DNA of 13,430 bases. Source: Bacillota bacterium. GTDB lineage: Bacteria > Bacillota > Clostridia > Christensenellales > Aristaeellaceae. Below are positions 13,119 through 13,430 of this stretch, in pieces. The position numbers and the translations under genes are program-made. The stretch is taken from contig JAGVSV010000057.1 in NCBI GenBank assembly GCA_019137115.1, positions 1 through 13,430 on the forward strand. Reading direction: 5' to 3'. The notes beneath the pieces are model-generated. The model saw only the letters and a program-made list of their open reading frames with translations, was not told the DNA's origin and did no database searches. How positions within the stretch are numbered: position 1 is the stretch's first letter; the number at the start of each line of letters is the position of its first letter.

Positions 13119-13430
13119 TACGCGCCGCGCAGCAACCGTCGCCCGGCGCTGCCTGTCAGCACGTGGTCATCGCGCACCACGGGGATGCCGTTGATAAAGG
13201 ACCAGACAAGGCCGGTGGCCAGTTGGGCCGGGTCCTCGAAAGTGGCGTTGTCACGGAACTGGTCGGGGTCAAACACCAGCACATCGGCCAAGTAGCCAGG
13301 CGCCAGCGTTCCCCTATCCTGCAATCCCATGCGCCAGGCGGGCAGGGCGGTCATTTTGTGAATCGCCGTGGGCAGATCCAGCACGTTGCGCTCGGCCACC
13401 ATGTCGCGCAGCACGCGGGGCATCGCGCCG
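13118..13430 (-). CDS. N-acyl-D-amino-acid deacylase (D-aminoacylase), C-terminal part only
   Basis: About 103 C-terminal residues are visible; the gene runs off the right edge of the window, and the family is normally about 480-540 residues. The visible part matches the end of amidohydrolase-superfamily D-aminoacylases: PRVL near the edge, then a KMTALPAWRMGLQDRG segment, the LAPGYLADVLVFDP motif that closes the small beta domain, and FRDNATFEDP. The Met at 13423 is internal, not a start. These cytoplasmic zinc enzymes release D-amino acids from N-acyl derivatives. The next gene, 9 nt downstream, encodes a D-amino-acid-degrading PLP enzyme, which fits a shared pathway. The catalytic residues are outside the window, so activity cannot be judged. 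Confidence 0.85.
   Translation of the reverse strand, partial: GAMPRVLRDMVAERNVLDLPTAIHKMTALPAWRMGLQDRGTLAPGYLADVLVFDPDQFRDNATFEDPAQLATGLVWSFINGIPVVRDDHVLTGSAGRRLLRGA

Overview
The window is a densely packed, GC-rich chromosomal segment that looks like a member of the Clostridia (Bacillota). The reasons are a DnaD-domain protein paired with a DnaC/DnaI-like ATPase, a HemZ-type radical SAM protein, and the gene order secD-secF-recJ-relA-dtd-MBL hydrolase-hemZ, which is a familiar clostridial block. I cannot name the genus. No stretch over 300 bases lacks a gene. I saw no RNA gene, insertion sequence, CRISPR array or prophage feature.

Layout. (1) Positions 1-2565, plus strand: the 3' part of a DnaD-like primosome gene, a DnaC-like helicase-loader ATPase overlapping it by 11 nt, and a small Dabb-domain protein. 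(2) Positions 2553-9520, minus strand, transcribed right to left: recJ, relA/spoT-type rel, dtd, an MBL-fold hydrolase and hemZ. All are joined by gaps of 1-9 nt or a 4-nt overlap, so they form one operon. It meets the plus-strand cluster tail to tail with a 13-bp overlap. (3) Positions 9544-12002, minus strand: a compact unit with its own promoter (TTTACA-17-TATAAT). It encodes a 107-residue exported or membrane-anchored leader-like protein, a divergent SecD and a divergent SecF, and ends at a strong intrinsic terminator just before recJ. (4) Positions 12008-13430, minus strand: a fold-type III PLP enzyme of the D-threonine aldolase / D-serine dehydratase family, preceded by the C-terminal end of an N-acyl-D-amino-acid deacylase. 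Together they suggest use of D-amino acids.

The most unusual region is the secDF unit. SecD and SecF are recognisable from the SecD extracellular-domain signatures, membrane topology and synteny. SecD has Phe where the proton-relay Asp of transmembrane segment 4 should be, SecF has lost the matching Asp, and SecF has almost no extracytoplasmic domain. The gene directly ahead of secD encodes a small protein with an N-terminal hydrophobic segment and an Arg-Ala-Pro-Gln sequence near its C-terminus. The RNA at its 3' end can pair with the secD ribosome binding site. This arrangement resembles the Sec-monitoring leader peptides (SecM, VemP, the RAPP-type leaders), but the role is inference only.

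The other genes are conserved housekeeping functions: replication restart or initiation (DnaD-like, DnaC-like), recombination (RecJ), stringent response (Rel), removal of D-amino acids from tRNA (Dtd) and a heme-related radical SAM protein (HemZ).
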